Source of the DNA: Paenibacillus selenitireducens | Lineage (GTDB): Bacteria; Bacillota; Bacilli; Paenibacillales; Paenibacillaceae | DNA length: 64,000 nucleotides | NCBI RefSeq assembly: GCF_002021565.1 | Contig: NZ_MSZX01000007.1 | Span: 186,027 to 250,026 of the forward strand | Reading direction: 5' to 3' | Part shown: piece by piece, positions 33,213-43,500 of the stretch | Position numbering within the stretch: the first letter of the stretch is position 1 | Layout of the letters: each line of letters opens with the position of its first letter | Program-made: the position numbers and the translations under genes | The notes under the pieces: generated by a model | What the model was told of the DNA's origin: nothing | Seen by the model: only the letters and a program-made list of their open reading frames with translations | Database searches by the model: none

Positions 33213-34185
33213 CCACTTTTCCTAGCAGCTTCCTTGTCAGGAGGTTCGTACAGAGCATCATGGTGAACAAGACCGTTGCGATTGCTGAGGCATAACCCAT
33301 TTCATAACGGATCGAACCATAGTCAACCAAGTGCGTAACGATGGTATGTGCAGCATAATCGACACTTGGGAATCCAATCATGTAAATTGAAATCTCCGCC
33401 ACGGAAAATGCAAGCGTGATTTGAATAACGGCGCCGAACAACAACTGCGGACGCATCGCCGGCAGCGTAATAAACCAAAGCTCCTGCCAGCGATTGCGGA
33501 TTCCGTCGATCGCCCCAGCTTCATATAACGTGCGGTCTACGTTCTGCAAGCCTGCGATAAAAGCGAGGAACGATGTCCCTAAGCTGAGCCACAGCTGGAC
33601 GAGAATGAGGATCCCGAGCACGAATCTCGGGTCCTGCAGCCATTGAATCGGCTCCATGATAACTCCCCATTTGATCAAAAAGGAGTTGGCATACCCATAG
33701 GAATCACTTGCGAACAGCGTCTGCCAGATCAGATACGTATTACCCGAAATCGACGGCGCGTACAGGATTAACGTGAGCAAGGCCCGCAGCTTTGGCGGTA
33801 ATTCATTAATAAGCCAAGCGAACAGAAAGCAGGCCATATAGCTGATTGGCCCCGTAATCAAGGCGAATAACAACGTATTTTTTAATGCGATTAAGAAGAC
33901 ATCGTCTTGAACGAACAATCGGGCATAATTGCTCCACCCTACCCATTTCGGGGGTTCAAGCATATTGAAGCTTGTAAAGCTAAGACATAGCGACATCAGT
34001 ACCGGAAACACCGTAAATGTGCCAAAAATAAGAAAGTACGGTGTAATTAAGGCATAGGCGTGCTTATGTTTCCTCATTTCGCGAAATAAACGACCGATTC
34101 TGCTGCGCAAAGCTCGTAGTCGGGTATTCGCTGCAGGCCCTCCTGCGTTTGGAGGCACGATTGGATGGATGACAGGCTGCTTCAA
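33205..34185 (-). CDS. Carbohydrate ABC permease, MalF/UgpA type
   Basis: A 326-residue permease, EAA loop YEAGAIDGIRNRWQELWF near 235. The frame is open much further upstream, but that would run into the preceding gene. A TTG at 34185 with GAGGGGG 5 nt before it, 10 nt past the preceding stop, is the likely start and gives the basic cytoplasmic N-terminus (RALRSRIGRLFREMRKHKH) usual for this family. It pairs with 32322. Confidence 0.88.
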   Translation of the reverse strand: MKQPVIHPIVPPNAGGPAANTRLRALRSRIGRLFREMRKHKHAYALITPYFLIFGTFTVFPVLMSLCLSFTSFNMLEPPKWVGWSNYARLFVQDDVFLIALKNTLLFALITGPISYMACFLFAWLINELPPKLRALLTLILYAPSISGNTYLIWQTLFASDSYGYANSFLIKWGVIMEPIQWLQDPRFVLGILILVQLWLSLGTSFLAFIAGLQNVDRTLYEAGAIDGIRNRWQELWFITLPAMRPQLLFGAVIQITLAFSVAEISIYMIGFPSVDYAAHTIVTHLVDYGSIRYEMGYASAIATVLFTMMLCTNLLTRKLLGKVGE

Positions 34186-34195
34186 GGTGACCCCC

Positions 34196-37147
34196 TCATT
34201 TCTCGTAAGGAAGATTAAATTCTTTTCGCTTGATCGTGATTTCTTCATTGATATATCGAACGTAATATTCCATCGTTTCGCGTGGATCTTCTCCCTGTAC
34301 AACGACTCGACGGAAGGCATTGTCAATATTACGCCCCGTCAAATAGCCGCCGGGAACCTCTGGGTTTCCTTTGACCCATTTCATCTGTTCTTTCAGAATA
34401 CTGAAGTCTTTAGAAGGCCACGGTAGCGCGGATAACGCTTCCAGATTGGCTGTCGGAAACCTCGCAGAAGAACCCATCCGAATCTCCATCTGACGCCCGA
34501 AGGCGATTTGTGTTTCTTTACTGGTCCACCATTTCATGAATTGCCATGCCGCATCTTTATTTTTCGTCTTCTTAAACATTACCGTCGCCGATCCACCGCT
34601 GCCGACTTCGCGGCGTATGGTTCCATCCGCTGTTTTGGTACCAGGCACGGGGGCGAAGTCCCATAGACCTTTGATCTCCGGCGCAAAGACGGAAAGCTTG
34701 TTGTACATCGTGTAATCTACGATACCGATCGGCATTTCCCCGGTACGGAAACGGTTGGCGAAATCCATGGCGATCGGAATTTTGTAATTGACGTAGAAAT
34801 CGGTCCACTGCTTGAATTGTTTAATCGCTGTCTCGGAATCGAGGTCGCTTTTCATCCCGTCATTTCGGTACAATTGTCCATCATGCTGATATAGGAACAT
34901 CATCAAGGCAGGATTCGGTGCCATGGTAATAATGTCCGTCGTGACCGTATCATTCCCGAACGTGTTCAACGTTCTCTGCGGCAGCCCAAACTCCAGGTTA
35001 TTCTTCTGCAAATAAGGCAGCATCTCGTAGACGTCATCCCATGTTTGCGGTACTTTCATGTGCAGCTCATCTTCCAGAACATCTTTGCGATAGAACATAA
35101 CTGGAAATGTTTGCGTTTCCGGAAGTGCATAATACCCACCACTATACGCGAGCGGTACCATGGAACTGTCGCTGAACCGCGATTTCACTTCATTGAAATC
35201 CGGGAAGACCGTTAAATCCTGCATCGCATTGCGAGTCGCATAATTTACAGGTAAATCATTCCCTACTTGAAGCGCTACGTCCGGCCCCTGACCTGCAACG
35301 GTAGACGGTAATAGAATATCTGCCGACACAAGTTTGATATTGATCGGGATCCCCGATTGAGGCGTAAAGTTGTCATCAATCAATTTCTTGATGGTTTGCG
35401 CTTGATCTCGTGCAGAGGTAATCCATACCGTTACCGACTTGTCCCCCTCATCATCACTTGCGAACTCGTCGTAATTCTCGAAAAAGGAGGCGAAGAAGGA
35501 CATCGTGCCCGACTTTATTTTCTCCCAACCCGTCGCTTCAGGATGAGGCAATTCCGCTTGCGGTGAACTAACGATTAAATAATCGACAGCTAGCGGTTGT
35601 TCATTCACGGACAGAAGCCAGGCCCCTAACGAGCCGACATTCGTCTTAAATTGATCGACCCGACTCGGCACCGTCTCTGGCCGATCTGCCATATCATCAA
35701 GCTGATGGGCTAGCGTATTCAGCATCGCGGTCCGGTCATCGTTTTTTCCACCTGGTCCCGTAAGGGTCTTCGCTATTCGCTTAAGTAGGTCGCTCTGTTT
35801 CCGAAACTCCTCGGTCATTTCAGGAATTCGCTGTTCGAGTTGATAATCTCGGAAGGAGTCCGGAACCGTCCCCGTAAAGCTAATAATTTTGCGATACATC
35901 GCATTCAAATCCAAAATACTGGATTCAACAGCATTTAAGATTGGCGCCAAATCGCCCAACGTAACTTCAAAACGGACCTTATGCTTGCCCTTCGTAAGGT
36001 AGAATAAATAAGGATTCTCTTGATCTGAACCGATCACAGTCATTTGCCAATCGCTATTATACGGGAAAGGGACATGCTGAGCTTCCTGAAACGGCAATTG
36101 GCCGTCAATATACAGCGTGCGCATGGCAGCCATACCGCGCAGATAATTCTGGTGGTTTTTCACGGCAATTTGATATAGCCCATCCTCAGGAATATCCAGC
36201 TCCCATTCAATCCATTGACCTGGCAACCGCCAAGCCCATCCTCCCATCGCGTTGTTACGCAGCTTCGAGACGTGATAGGGTTCAACGGCCGGACTGGAGT
36301 GGTCATTATACGGGAGTAGCGTTGGGGATGACTTATACAGCGCATGTTCCCCTTGAATTTTCATCATGATTTGCTTCGCAGGTTGATATCCCTTCTGCTT
36401 ATATGTACTCGCGATCGTCTCATACGACGGCGTTGTTTGCGGATTCGTCAGCGTGATCGAGTGAATGACCAGCGGCTCCTTGACCGAAGTAAATGACAGT
36501 GTGTGTTCCCCTTTGGAGAAATAGAATAGATACGGCTCTTCATAATATCCCGTCGCATCTTTCAACAATACGTCTTGCCACATCGGCACCTCAACTTGCA
36601 TAGGAACGAGATCGTTATCGCGTTGGTCCCGCTCAAATTGGGTACGCTCATCCTTCCAGACCCGTTGAAATGTGATGCTTCTCGCCTCGTTAAAAGGAAT
36701 TCTCCCATCGATCCGCAGCTCTCTCTCGATATCTGAATCCCGGCCTTTAACCGTAAAATAATGCATGGCAATGTTGTATAAGCCATCCTGTTCGACGGAG
36801 AACTTCCACTCGATGGAACCTAAATCTGAAGTCAGCACCGATTTACCGATTGTTCCTTCGTAGTTATCAAGCACGGTAGCATTCATACCCTCCGCCTTGC
36901 TGAAGTCTTCAACGGGTATCAATGTGTCTACGCGGGGACGTGTCATTTGTTTATATGGAGCCGCATAACTGCCGTAGCTCCCTTTCTTATTCGTATCCAG
37001 TAAGGAAGTTAAGAAAGTCATATCGGCCTTGTTTTCTTCCGCAAGTGCCGTCTGACTTCTCTCTCCCCCCACCCACCAAAATGATGAGCATACGATAGCC
37101 AAACATGTCATGAGCATGAACACTACTTTTGGGTAAGATCGACGCAT
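34196..37147 (-). CDS. Large extracellular solute-binding protein with tandem N-terminal sugar-binding-like domains
   Basis: A 983-residue exported protein. The N-terminal hydrophobic signal (about 8-28) is followed by ALAEE, a possible signal-peptidase site; no clear lipobox is present, so it may stay membrane-anchored. Two similar beta-sandwich units follow, at about 60-235 and 250-405; each contains an (L/R)xIDGxxPFxEA segment and then PYLFYxxKGxH, reminiscent of carbohydrate-binding modules. Residues about 535-960 are a family-1 binding-protein fold (VTVWITSARDQAQTIKKLI, FPVMFYRKDVLEDELHMKVP, NKDAAWQFMKWWTSKETQIA). It lies directly before its permeases and is roughly twice the usual length. 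Confidence 0.85.
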   Translation of the reverse strand: MRRSYPKVVFMLMTCLAIVCSSFWWVGGERSQTALAEENKADMTFLTSLLDTNKKGSYGSYAAPYKQMTRPRVDTLIPVEDFSKAEGMNATVLDNYEGTIGKSVLTSDLGSIEWKFSVEQDGLYNIAMHYFTVKGRDSDIERELRIDGRIPFNEARSITFQRVWKDERTQFERDQRDNDLVPMQVEVPMWQDVLLKDATGYYEEPYLFYFSKGEHTLSFTSVKEPLVIHSITLTNPQTTPSYETIASTYKQKGYQPAKQIMMKIQGEHALYKSSPTLLPYNDHSSPAVEPYHVSKLRNNAMGGWAWRLPGQWIEWELDIPEDGLYQIAVKNHQNYLRGMAAMRTLYIDGQLPFQEAQHVPFPYNSDWQMTVIGSDQENPYLFYLTKGKHKVRFEVTLGDLAPILNAVESSILDLNAMYRKIISFTGTVPDSFRDYQLEQRIPEMTEEFRKQSDLLKRIAKTLTGPGGKNDDRTAMLNTLAHQLDDMADRPETVPSRVDQFKTNVGSLGAWLLSVNEQPLAVDYLIVSSPQAELPHPEATGWEKIKSGTMSFFASFFENYDEFASDDEGDKSVTVWITSARDQAQTIKKLIDDNFTPQSGIPINIKLVSADILLPSTVAGQGPDVALQVGNDLPVNYATRNAMQDLTVFPDFNEVKSRFSDSSMVPLAYSGGYYALPETQTFPVMFYRKDVLEDELHMKVPQTWDDVYEMLPYLQKNNLEFGLPQRTLNTFGNDTVTTDIITMAPNPALMMFLYQHDGQLYRNDGMKSDLDSETAIKQFKQWTDFYVNYKIPIAMDFANRFRTGEMPIGIVDYTMYNKLSVFAPEIKGLWDFAPVPGTKTADGTIRREVGSGGSATVMFKKTKNKDAAWQFMKWWTSKETQIAFGRQMEIRMGSSARFPTANLEALSALPWPSKDFSILKEQMKWVKGNPEVPGGYLTGRNIDNAFRRVVVQGEDPRETMEYYVRYINEEITIKRKEFNLPYEK

Positions 37148-37178
37148 AAGTTAAGTTTCCCCCTCCTCTTAAGCAATT

Positions 37179-37221
37179 CCCCTAATCACCATGGAACCAG
37201 CGAACCGGCAGGGATTAGGGG
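37179..37221 (-). other. Intercistronic hairpin between the two binding-protein genes
   Basis: CCCCTAATC (37179-37187) and GATTAGGGG (37213-37221) form a perfect 9-bp stem around a 25-nt loop. It has no T-run, so it looks like an mRNA-stabilising or processing element that would keep more of the upstream lipoprotein message, a common arrangement in ABC operons. Confidence 0.5.
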
Positions 37222-37258
37222 CATCGTTTCAAGAGCGGAATTTATTTACACTTGGATG

Positions 37259-38665
37259 TTACTTATTCTCTTCAAGCAATTTTTTGATATTCGCCTCGAA
37301 TTGCGGCTTCACCTTGTCAATCGCCGTTGCTGGAGATACTTTGCCCTCCGTAATGTCTTTTACGATTCCTTCGAACAATTTCTCGCCATCCGGAATGGCG
37401 TAATAGGAAATATAATCAATGCTGCTCGCCATTTGTTTGCGCGTATCCATGGATTCTTTATTTGGATAGGATTGCTGCCAGGACTCTTCGGACAGCTTTC
37501 TTCCTTCTTCATTCAAGCTAATTTCATCAATAATATGCAGCGCGGTCTCTGCATTCTTCGAATACTTGGAGACCATCCACATGTTGCCGAATGGCGTATA
37601 AGATACGTATTTATCAGCCTTTGGACCCTTAGGGAAGAAGACATACCCCAGTTCCTGACCTTTCATGTTATCGGTGAAGTTGCTTAACTCCCAGCTGAAG
37701 CCTGCGTACATCACACCTTTGCCAGCGATAAATTCCTTGCTTGCATCGTCTGGAATCGGCTGTTGAATCGACTTATCGACATTGAATAAATCCGATACAT
37801 ATTGCAGTGCTTCCACGGCATTCGGGCCATTCAACGAGAACTTGATGTCGCCGTTCTCATCTTTATCTACAGCGCCTTTGTTCGTGTATACCATTTGCTC
37901 CGTAAGTGCTTTTAATTTACCGTATGCACCCGCTAAGCCCCACACATCGGTTTTACCGTCTCCGTTCGTATCCTGTGTTGCTTTTTTCGAGAACTCACGG
38001 AATTTATCCCAGGTCCATTCCCCTTTTTGTTGAAGCTCATAAGGATCTTCGAGACCTAACTTCTGCACTAGCGTTTTGTTATAGAAAATACCATATGGCG
38101 ATGGTGCGGAATCCACCATACCGTACTGGTGGCCCTTGAAACTGCCGCCTGCGCGCATCCAATCGATATATTTCGGATCGGAGGCATCAATCCACTGGTC
38201 AATCGGTTGAATAAATTCTTTATTCACCAGCTGTGGGAATGCCCAGAACAATTCTAACCGCACGATGTCAGCGAAGGGTTCTCCCGATAGTGAGGTCACC
38301 GTGAAGTTCTCCACATATTTGCCGTAATCGCCGAATTTGACGAATTCAATTTTGCAATTGTATTTCGCTTCTGCTGCTTCGATCAATTTGATTTGCGCTT
38401 CCTCAGCAGGTCCTTTTTCTTTTACCGTTCTAGGGTCGGAGTCATCCCACCATACACCGATCTTGATGGTCTGGCCGTTCAAGTCAACTTTTTTCTCTGA
38501 CTGATCTTCCTGGGTGTTCGCATTGTCATTGCCTTTTCCCTTGTCTTCCTGCTGTACTACTGGCTGTGTTGGCTGGCTAGTGGTCTCAGTGCCCTTGGAA
38601 CATCCGATTACACCCATGATCAGTATCAGCGTGATGACACACGAAACGAGTTTAAACGCCTTCAT
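37259..38665 (-). CDS. Extracellular solute-binding lipoprotein, family 1
   Basis: A 468-residue lipoprotein with lipobox MGVIGCSKG (Cys22), a Gln/Asp-rich linker (about 30-60) and a family-1 sugar-binding fold: QTIKIGVWWDDSDPRTV, FADIVRLELFWAFPQLV, DSAPSPYGIFYNKTLVQKLG, GKGVMYAGFSWELSN. It is the first gene of the nine-gene operon, behind the promoter at 38958 and a 285-nt leader. It is followed by the 37179 hairpin. Two different binding proteins in one operon suggest either two ligands or two capture steps. Confidence 0.9.
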   Translation of the reverse strand: MKAFKLVSCVITLILIMGVIGCSKGTETTSQPTQPVVQQEDKGKGNDNANTQEDQSEKKVDLNGQTIKIGVWWDDSDPRTVKEKGPAEEAQIKLIEAAEAKYNCKIEFVKFGDYGKYVENFTVTSLSGEPFADIVRLELFWAFPQLVNKEFIQPIDQWIDASDPKYIDWMRAGGSFKGHQYGMVDSAPSPYGIFYNKTLVQKLGLEDPYELQQKGEWTWDKFREFSKKATQDTNGDGKTDVWGLAGAYGKLKALTEQMVYTNKGAVDKDENGDIKFSLNGPNAVEALQYVSDLFNVDKSIQQPIPDDASKEFIAGKGVMYAGFSWELSNFTDNMKGQELGYVFFPKGPKADKYVSYTPFGNMWMVSKYSKNAETALHIIDEISLNEEGRKLSEESWQQSYPNKESMDTRKQMASSIDYISYYAIPDGEKLFEGIVKDITEGKVSPATAIDKVKPQFEANIKKLLEENK

Positions 38666-38796
38666 CTAAATCCCCCACGATCCATTAGATTTGACTTGCA
38701 CAAAATCGTTCTGCCGACATTTCAACATCGATTTTCCTTCCCCAACGCACGGGATCTCTCCCGAAGAATCAAGTGGAGTATGGACTAAGCCCTCGA

Positions 38797-38811
38797 ATTG
38801 AAGCGCTTACA
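38797..38811. promoter_or_regulatory. cre-like operator in the carbohydrate operon leader
   Basis: ATTGAAGCGCTTACA fits the WTGNAANCGNWNNCW catabolite-repression consensus with one mismatch and contains the perfect 8-bp palindrome AAGCGCTT. It lies about 140 nt downstream of the predicted transcription start. It could bind CcpA or the neighbouring GntR/LacI-type regulator. The rest of the 38666-39122 gap contains only the promoter and the GntR terminator. Confidence 0.5.
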
Positions 38812-38957
38812 TAAACGATTTAGTTGATGAAACGAGATGCGCGCCTCCCCTGTTTACGTATCTATCCCAATCTATGTATTCACTCTTCCACGATATACAC
38901 CTGATCGAGAAAAGATCTTCAACAGCATTAGACCCTCCAGCCCCTTCCATAAATTGT

Positions 38958-38986
38958 ATTATAGTGAGATACCCAAACTTTGTAAA
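38958..38986 (-). promoter_or_regulatory. Strong promoter of the carbohydrate operon
   Basis: On the minus strand, TTTACA (38986-38981), a 17-bp spacer and a perfect TATAAT (38963-38958). It is the strongest promoter match in the window and leaves a 5' leader of about 285 nt before the first binding-protein gene. Confidence 0.75.
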
Positions 38987-39046
38987 TAGATTAGATATAT
39001 CTTTTTTTGAAAATATTCACATTAGTTATACTCAATTCATTTCAAA

Positions 39047-39094
39047 ACAAAAAAACCTTCTCACAAGATGTCATGAACATCCCTGAGAAGGTTT
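39047..39094 (-). terminator. Terminator of the GntR-type regulator gene
   Basis: AAACCTTCTCA (39053-39063) pairs with TGAGAAGGTTT (39084-39094), and GATGT/ACATC extends the stem inwards. On the minus strand it runs into TTTTTTTG. Confidence 0.8.
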
Positions 39095-39122
39095 ACTTTT
39101 TATTCATGTATTCTCTGCAGTT

Positions 39123-40268
39123 TTACGTAATAGAGTAAAGGCGCTGCCCCGTGGACTGACGCTCAATCCAACGAACCGGCACCTTGATTTTGTGATGCTC
39201 CGGATCTCCCTGTTCGATTCTGTGTACAATAATTTTGGCTGCTTCATAACCGATCGTATAATAATCTTGCGCAACAGATGTCACGGGTATTTCGACATGT
39301 CTGGCTACATCATGATCGTCAAACCCGGTAAGCGACAGCTGCTCCGGAACTTGGATCCCCATCTCCATGCAGCTCTTGAGCAGGTCTACTGCAAGATGAT
39401 CATGTTCAATTTGAAGCGCAGTCACGTCCATATCCATTAATTTTGTAAGAAGCTCACGGTAAAATGCGGTTGCATTCGAAGAATAGGCTTCTTCATAGAA
39501 ATCCGTCACCATGATATCCGTATCAACGGGAATATGATGTTCTTTCAACGCTTTACAATAACCCATATACCTGTCCCTTACCGAGCTGCGGTATTCCACA
39601 CCGACGCTGGATACGTATGCAATCCGTTCGTGGCCTAACTCGATCAACCTCTTGGCCGCAATATATCCCCCATCGAAATTATCAGATACGACACTACTGA
39701 CCGGTAAACTATCAAAATACTGGTCAATGGTCACAATTGGATAATCGTTCATATGGACGGCATGGATCACATCAATGTTGCTGATCGTGCTAATGGGATA
39801 TAATATGATACCGCTGGGGCCGCTTTTAGGGACTTTGGTCAGAATCTCTCGCTCTTTATCTTTCTTCCAGTTGCTATTGTGTATGCTTAAATAGTATCCC
39901 TTGGAGTCCAGATAATCATGTGCCCCCTTGATATAATCGAGCTCGCTCGTGGCCATGTAAGGCAAAATCATAGAGATGATCGGCTGCGTGGACTGAACTC
40001 CTGCCTCACCCTTCGGATGTATATCTTCAGGTTGCTTCACATAACTTCCACTTCCACGTTTGCGGTAAATAAGGCCCTCCCTTTCTAGTTCGATCAAGGC
40101 GCGTTTGGATGTAATACGACTAACCCCATACTGCTCTGCAAGCTCCACTTCCGTAGGAAGCTGCTGCTCAGGCATATACTGCCCAGTTCTTATTTGCTCT
40201 TGTAAGTCACCCAGAATTCTCATATAGAGCGGTTTATTCTCCAATTCCAAATCATCACTTCCAGTCAT
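39123..40268 (-). CDS. GntR-family regulator with LacI-type effector domain
   Basis: A 381-residue regulator. The N-terminal winged helix is at about 12-78 (LYMRILGDLQEQIRTGQY, QLPTEVELAEQYGVSRITSK, GLIYRKRGSGSYV); the remainder is a periplasmic-binding/LacI-type sugar sensor (GIILYPISTISNIDVI, VVSDNFDGGYIAAKRLIELG, LTGFDDHDVARHVEIPVTSV). This layout is that of AraR-like regulators. It adjoins the carbohydrate operon promoter and very likely controls it in response to the imported sugar. A minus-strand extended -10 TATACT (40330-40325) may be its promoter. No clear ribosome site precedes the ATG. Confidence 0.9.
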   Translation of the reverse strand: MTGSDDLELENKPLYMRILGDLQEQIRTGQYMPEQQLPTEVELAEQYGVSRITSKRALIELEREGLIYRKRGSGSYVKQPEDIHPKGEAGVQSTQPIISMILPYMATSELDYIKGAHDYLDSKGYYLSIHNSNWKKDKEREILTKVPKSGPSGIILYPISTISNIDVIHAVHMNDYPIVTIDQYFDSLPVSSVVSDNFDGGYIAAKRLIELGHERIAYVSSVGVEYRSSVRDRYMGYCKALKEHHIPVDTDIMVTDFYEEAYSSNATAFYRELLTKLMDMDVTALQIEHDHLAVDLLKSCMEMGIQVPEQLSLTGFDDHDVARHVEIPVTSVAQDYYTIGYEAAKIIVHRIEQGDPEHHKIKVPVRWIERQSTGQRLYSIT

Positions 40269-40481
40269 TCATCCATCACTTTAACGAAAAAAGCTACGTT
40301 ACTAATAATTTGAACAATAAATTAAGTATACCAAATTCTTGAAATTTCCTCAGTCAACCCCTTAATTTCGACATTCCTTTCTACATTCCTTCATCCATCG
40401 TCGAAAAAGTCAGCTCCCCACAGTGACTTGCCTATACGACTTCATCATACATCGTTGTTCCATGGTAGGCCTCTATAAAAA

Positions 40482-40517
40482 GAAAAACGCCTACAGCCCC
40501 TAACGGACTGTAAGCGT
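40482..40517 (-). terminator. Terminator of the stalk-domain repeat protein gene
   Basis: ACGCCTACAG (40487-40496) pairs with CTGTAAGCGT (40508-40517), one mismatch, running into TTTTTC on the minus strand. Confidence 0.75.
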
Positions 40518-40539
40518 CGTGTACTTTCGTATAAAAATT

Positions 40540-43500
40540 CTATGCAGAAGGCTTCTCTGTAGGAACAGGATCCTTCGGTGCATCAGCAGCAGGCAGCTGT
40601 TTCACCGGTTCTACAAGCTTAAAGGAACTGGATTGAGCTGATAGACCATTGATCGTCGCTACTCTTCCGTTCGCAACGGAAAGGACATACACCTTATAAT
40701 CTCTGCCAAATTGAAGCGCATTACCAAAGGCATCGATATCAGAAGTCGAGAAGTTGATTGAATTGCTTCCGGTATTGACGACTTTATAGTTGCCTGAACC
40801 TACTTCGTTGGCGTTCGCCAACGTCAGACTAGCATTTACAGGCACAACCATAACCTCGTAGTATGCAACATCGCCTTCATTCGCTACGCGGTCGAAGCTA
40901 ACTTTCACGCTTGAACCATCCGCTTCAACAATGGCATTAACATTATTGACCGCTGGGGCTGAAACAGCTGGTTCTACTAGTGAGAATTCTGAAGACGGTG
41001 AAGAAAGAGCATTCGTTGTCGTCGTTCTGCCATCAGCTACCGTTAGGACAAATACACGGTATTTGGCTCCTTTTACAATGACATTGTTATCGGTATCACG
41101 GCTTGAGCCGAGTACAATTTGTCTAATATCCGTACCTCGTTTTGTTACTCCTGTATAGCTAGATACACCATTGGCAACAGATAAGTTGAATGCATCTGTC
41201 CGATTGGCCGGTACCACCATGATTCGATATTCCGCAACGTTACTTTCATTGGACGACTTCGTGAAGCCTACTTCGATATCCGTATTGTTCACCACATTGG
41301 CAACGACGTTGGTAACCCCCGTGACAGCAACGTTCGAGGATAAACTAATCGCTGATGAAGGCGAGGAGAGCGCATAGCTATTCGCATAGCTGCCCGAACC
41401 TACGGCTAATACAAACACTTGATAACTTATTCCGTTACGAATGACCTGCCCATCGACATCTCTTGCATTCGAAGCAAGCGTCCAGCTGATATTGTTGCCG
41501 GTTCTGCTAACTGACGTATAGTTTGAACTGGATACAGCTTTGGCTTTCGTCTCATCGAATCGGCTTGCATCCGCTGTCTTCACAACCATAATTCGGTACT
41601 GGCTTATATAGGAATCACTGTCGGAACGGTTGAATGCAACCATCAGATCCCGACCATCATTAAAGTCACTCACATCACTTGCCACCACGTTCGTTGCAGC
41701 ACTGATGCTAGCATTATTCGTTAGCTTAATGATACTCGATGCCGCAGACAAGGCATTGGCGCTGGAATTCGTACTGGTGCCCACAGATAATACAAACACC
41801 CGGTAGTTAACGTCATTGCGAATGTAATCGCCATCTGTATCACGCAAACCTGCCGTTAATGTCAAGCTAATATTGGACCCCGTTCTGCTTACATACGTGT
41901 AATTCGAGCTCGATATATTGTTCGCAGTGCCCACGCTAAATCTATCGGCGTTTGCCGCCTTCACAACCATCACACGATAATGGCCAAGATTGGATTCGTC
42001 TGCCGCTCGATTGAAGTTCACCCGCAGGTCCCGACCGTCGTTATAATCACTTACATCACTTGCCACCACGTTCGTTGCAGCACTGATGCTAGCATTATTC
42101 GTTAGCTGAATGATATTTGAAGCCGTAGACAAAGCATTTGTGCTGGTATATGAATTGCTACCTACAGATAATACAAACACCCGGTAGTTAATGCCATTAC
42201 GAATGTAATCGCCGTCTGTATCACGTGAACCCGCCGTTAACGTCAAGCTAATATTGGATCCCGTTCTGCTTACATACGTATAATTCGAGCTGGATACATT
42301 GTTCGCTGTTGCTACATTAAATTTATCAGCATTGGTCGCTTTTACAACCATGACACGATAATGGCTAATATAGGATTCGTCTGATGCTCGATTGAAATTC
42401 ACCCGTAGGTCCCGACCGTCGTTATAATCATTGATGTCACTAGCCGATACGTTCGATGCACGGATACTGCCATTATTGGATAATGTGATCGCCTGCGATG
42501 AACTTGATAACATCGAACTATATGTGTTCTTATCATAAGGTACCGCCATCACGAATACACGGTAATCGACTCCATTTCCAATAGAAGACCCTTGCGTATC
42601 TCTCAGGGTGGAAGGCAATGTCGTTACGATATTATAGCCTGTTTTTCCGACATCATAGTATCTTCCGGAGGACACTTGATTCGCATCTGTTAGATTAAAG
42701 TTACCGGCATCCTTCGCTTTGACGACGAAGACACGGTAATAACTAATTTTCGATTCATCCGAAGATTTTGTGAAGCTGACTTGGATATCGCGTGCATCGT
42801 TATAATCATTCACGTCTTCCACGTTCGTAATCACAGGAGCCGAAATATAATTATTTAAGGTGATCGAGGACGAACCGCTTGATAATTTATTGGCATAGAC
42901 ACTGGAATTGTTATTCACCGATAGCACAAACGCCGTGTAAGATACCCCGTTCTTAATCAGTTCCCCAGACGTATCTCTTGCAGATGAACCCAGCGTCGTC
43001 GTGATCACCGTTCCCGATTTATTCACTAAGGTAGAATACTGTGTAGACACCGCGTTGGCTGCAGCGACATCAAATTTATTCGCATCTTTGGTCTTCACGA
43101 CCATGATTCGATAGTTCGAAATATTCGTATCCTTATCTGCCTTCGTGAAGCTGACAGACATATCTCGCCCATCGCCGTAATCACTTATGTCGCTAACTTT
43201 CACATTGGTTGCCGCCGATACTGACGTAGTGCTCGTTAACGTGAAGTTGGACGATGCACTAGACAGCGCCACTTGATTGGATCCTTTTCCTACGGTAAGC
43301 ACAAAGGCTGCATAGGCTTGATTCGCACGAATGAGATCGCCATCCGTATCCCGCGATTGCGAAGATAAAGAAACGACTTGTTCCCCTCCGATGCCGTAAA
43401 CCGTCTTATAATTATTCGATGAGACCGCTTGTGCCGAAGAAGTATTAAAATATTTGGCTCTGTCCGCTTTGACAATCATCACACGGTAATGATCCACGCT

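Noticed and set aside
38851-38866. AraR-type operator (TTTACGTATC)
   Set aside because: Only the TACGTA centre is palindromic; the arms do not match the AraR consensus.
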